Part shown: positions 62,202 to 64,000 of the stretch, one piece after another | How the letters are laid out: each line of letters opens with the position of its first letter | Numbering within the stretch: the stretch's first letter is position 1 | NCBI GenBank assembly: GCA_022565665.1 | Contig: JAIUMI010000008.1 | Coordinates: 1 to 64,000 of the forward strand | Direction: 5' to 3' | Source: Glycocaulis sp. | Lineage (GTDB): Bacteria; Pseudomonadota; Alphaproteobacteria; Caulobacterales; Maricaulaceae | DNA length: 64,000 nt | Position numbers and translations under genes: made by a program | The notes under the pieces: model-generated | Told to the model about the DNA's origin: nothing | Databases searched by the model: none | The model's input: the letters and a program-made list of their open reading frames with translations, nothing else

Positions 62202-62651
62202 ATGCGTCAGCCGCCCGCTGTCCTGCGTGATGCTGTTTCGGAGACCTGTGAACTGCTTGATGCAGTGCAGGCCCGGTTGGACCTGCCCGACCGGATGCAC
62301 GCCTATGCGGCCATGCAGGCAGTGCTGCATGCCGCGCGCGAGGGTCTGCCCGCCAGCTCCACCCTGCGCATGGCCGCAGGCATGCCGCTCTTCATCGGCG
62401 GGTTGACGGTTCGCGACTGGCATCCGGCAACGTCTCAAGGCGGTCCAAATACGTTCGAGCATCGGGTCGCGGAGCGCCTGCCCTTGAGTTTCCCTCTCGC
62501 CGCCAACGACACAGCCTCAGGCGTTCTCTTCGCGCTTTCCAGACAGATGGACGCCAGCGCCCTTGCCAGCCTGCAGGCCAGCGCAAACGGCTTCATGCCT
62601 TATCCCGCCGCACCCAACAGGCCGCAATCTGGCCAGCCACAAGGAGACTAA
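62202..62651 (+). CDS. DUF2267-type protein
   Basis: A 149-residue protein matching the DUF2267 pattern: AVSETCELLDAVQARLDLPD, RMHAYAAMQAVLHAAREGLP and MAAGMPLFIGGLTVRDWHPA. Function is unknown; members are often beside stress proteins and under low-oxygen control. ATG 62202 is supported by GGAG nine bases upstream. The upstream frame would include the FNR box and is not used. One base separates it from the USP gene. Confidence 0.8.
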   Translation: MRQPPAVLRDAVSETCELLDAVQARLDLPDRMHAYAAMQAVLHAAREGLPASSTLRMAAGMPLFIGGLTVRDWHPATSQGGPNTFEHRVAERLPLSFPLAANDTASGVLFALSRQMDASALASLQASANGFMPYPAAPNRPQSGQPQGD

Positions 62652-62652
62652 A

Positions 62653-63456
62653 ATGGCCCCCAAAACACTCATGGTTCACGTCTCACCCGACGGCTTCAAG
62701 AACGGACGGGTCGACGCTGCACTTGCACTGGCCAAAGCCTTCGGCGCCAGGCTGATCGGTGTGGGCGCCATGGCCCGGCCGGAAGCGATCGTCACCCCTG
62801 AAGGCGTGATGCACCCCGATCCCGACAATGTCGCGATGCTGGAAAAGGACCTGAAGGCCCTGTCGCTGCGCTTTTCCAAGAAGGCCGCGGCTCTGGGCAA
62901 GGACAAGGCCAGCTGGCGCAGCGCCCTCACCGCGCCTGCGCCATACCTCGCCGAAAATGCCCGCGCCGCTGACATGCTGATCGTAAGCTCACGCGCGGAC
63001 AGTGATTTTCCGGTGATTGGTGTCGACCCGTCCGATGTGATCATGGCGGCGGGCCGCCCCGTACTGGCTGTGCCGCGCGGCAAGGGAGACATGGATTTCT
63101 CCACAGTCCTGGTCGCCTGGAAGGACACGCCTCAGGCGCGCCGCGCCGTAGCCGCTGCCCTGCCCGTGCTGGCCAGCGCAAAACGCGTCGTGGTTACCGG
63201 CGTCGGCGATGAGACCGCAGGCGAAGCACTCGAGGAGGTGGCCGTCTGGCTCGCCAGTCACGGCGTGAAGGCAGAGACCGTGCACGTGAAGGAAAAGAAT
63301 GCCGGCAAGGCGATCATCAAGGCCGCAGAGCTGCAGGGTGCGGGCCTGATCGTGGCTGGCGCCTATGGCCGCAGCCGCCTGCGCGAATTCATCTTGGGCG
63401 GGGTGACGCGTGATCTGCTCTTCAAGAGCAAGATACCCTGCCTGTTCAGCCACTAG
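62653..63456 (+). CDS. Universal stress protein, tandem USP domains
   Basis: A 267-residue protein with two USP folds. The first (residues 1-135) starts KTLMVHVSPDGFKNGRVDAA; the second starts FSTVLVAWKDTPQARRAVAA and ends with the ATP-binding signature GAYGRSRLREFILGGVTRD (G-X2-G-X9-G type). AAGGAG lies six bases before the ATG. Follows DUF2267 by one base and is probably in the FNR-controlled unit. Confidence 0.92.
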   Translation: MAPKTLMVHVSPDGFKNGRVDAALALAKAFGARLIGVGAMARPEAIVTPEGVMHPDPDNVAMLEKDLKALSLRFSKKAAALGKDKASWRSALTAPAPYLAENARAADMLIVSSRADSDFPVIGVDPSDVIMAAGRPVLAVPRGKGDMDFSTVLVAWKDTPQARRAVAAALPVLASAKRVVVTGVGDETAGEALEEVAVWLASHGVKAETVHVKEKNAGKAIIKAAELQGAGLIVAGAYGRSRLREFILGGVTRDLLFKSKIPCLFSH

Positions 63457-63496
63457 CCACGCGGTCACGCTTGCAGCACAGATACCGGTGAACCGG

Positions 63497-63523
63497 CCCG
63501 CAGGTGTGCAAGCGTCCTGCGGG
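63497..63523 (+). other. Stem-loop between the USP and P-type ATPase genes
   Basis: CCCGCAGG (63497-63504) pairs perfectly with CCTGCGGG (63516-63523) around an 11-base loop. No T-run follows, so it is not a typical terminator; it could be an mRNA processing or attenuation site 35 bases before the ATPase start. Confidence 0.4.
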
Positions 63524-63558
63524 CACGCCCATGCCTCCTCCAGCCTGCAGGACCACCC

Positions 63559-64000
63559 ATGCCGGAGACCGCCGCCTCTGCCTCGACTGACACTGCTGTC
63601 TTTACCGCTCAGCCCGACTGGCACGCCCTTGGCGAGGAGGCCGTGCTGGCCGAACTGGCCACCGGCCCGGACGGGCTCTCTGACGCGGAAGCTGCGGCGC
63701 GGCTGGAACGTTATGGCGAGAACCGTCTTGCCAGCGCGCGCCGGCGCAGCTGGCTGGAAAGGCTCGCCGCACAGTTCCACAACCTGTTGATCTATGCGCT
63801 GATGGCTGCGGCGGTGATGGCTCTGGCCATCGGCCACATCACCGATGCGATTGTCATTGCGGCGGTGGTGATCGTGAACGCGGCCATCGGCTTCATACAG
63901 GAGGGACGGGCCGAACAGGCCCTTGAGGCCATACGTTCCATGATCGATCCCCATGCAGCGGTGCTGCGTGGCGGCAAGCGGGTGACGGTGTCGGCCCTTG
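63559..64000 (+). CDS. P-type cation-transporting ATPase, N-terminal part (runs off the window)
   Basis: The first 147 codons of a P2-type ATPase. The cation-ATPase N-domain reads DWHALGEEAVLAELATGPDG and LSDAEAAARLERYGENRL, followed by the first two membrane helices (NLLIYALMAAAVMALAIGHI, AIVIAAVVIVNAAIGFIQEG) and the start of the actuator domain (LEAIRSMIDPHAAVLRGGKR). The phosphorylation domain is outside the window, so the ion (Ca, Mg, K or Na) cannot be told. Last visible gene of the FNR-linked cluster. Confidence 0.9.
   Translation, partial: MPETAASASTDTAVFTAQPDWHALGEEAVLAELATGPDGLSDAEAAARLERYGENRLASARRRSWLERLAAQFHNLLIYALMAAAVMALAIGHITDAIVIAAVVIVNAAIGFIQEGRAEQALEAIRSMIDPHAAVLRGGKRVTVSAL

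Noticed and set aside
1-64000. CRISPR array, prophage or complete insertion sequence
   Set aside because: No spaced direct repeats, phage structural genes or transposase were seen anywhere in the window.

Overview
The window is a high-GC, gene-dense chromosomal segment from an alphaproteobacterium. Gene content and order fit the Caulobacterales/Maricaulales side of the class (Hyphomonadaceae or Maricaulaceae-like): an HdaA-type DnaA inactivator beside ppk and ppx, YicC/MltG/FabF/AcpP/FabG/FabD in one operon, a DUF6768 protein beside an ECF sigma factor, and pepA-holC backing onto lptF-lptG. The genus is inference; no rRNA is present. Almost everything is ordinary core chromosome.

Layout. 1-553: start of tuf preceded by tRNA-Gly and tRNA-Tyr, all on the minus strand. 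681-8932: rlmB, an AidB-like acyl-CoA dehydrogenase, a sodium:solute symporter, a Rid-family protein, a lysophospholipid acyltransferase with an LplT-like transporter, and rnd. 8929-14453 (minus): DUF2066 protein, hdaA, ppk, ppx with overlapping ends. 14766-16790: purM-purN-arfB, where arfB seems to lack a usual start codon. 16903-21518: ndk, an ABC-F protein, and pepA-holC-I78 lipoprotein. 21698-27352: lptF-lptG, then surA-pdxA-ksgA. The lptD gene often found between lptG and surA is absent, and a small TA-flanked inverted-repeat element sits between pdxA and ksgA. 27389-35498 (minus): a prolyl-oligopeptidase-type peptidase and the fatty-acid/cell-wall operon fabD-fabG-acpP-fabF-mltG-yicC-gmk. 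35583-36117: parDE toxin-antitoxin. 36401-37629: rpsF-rpsR-rplI. 38191-39109: ECF sigma factor with DUF6768 membrane protein. 39258-47614: dnaB-alr-mlaE-mlaF-radA-cvpA-purF-SDR.

47923-58439 (minus): yfgM-like/bamB/der, panB, a second ECF sigma module, an NnrU-like protein, a PadR regulator with a HAAS-type partner, a large AsmA protein, slyX and vapBC. 58649-61166: an FMN reductase, a 600-base gene-poor and partly AT-rich stretch, a small HhH protein and an alpha/beta hydrolase. 61408-64000: a low-oxygen cluster of an FNR-like regulator with a cysteine cluster, a perfect FNR box at its stop codon, a DUF2267 protein, a tandem universal stress protein and the start of a P-type cation ATPase.

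No CRISPR array, prophage, complete insertion sequence or secondary-metabolite cluster was seen. The most unusual features are the inverted-repeat element that supplies the end of pdxA, the apparent ATT start of arfB, the FNR-box hypoxia cluster, a strong hairpin between fabG and acpP, and composite palindromic intergenic repeats.
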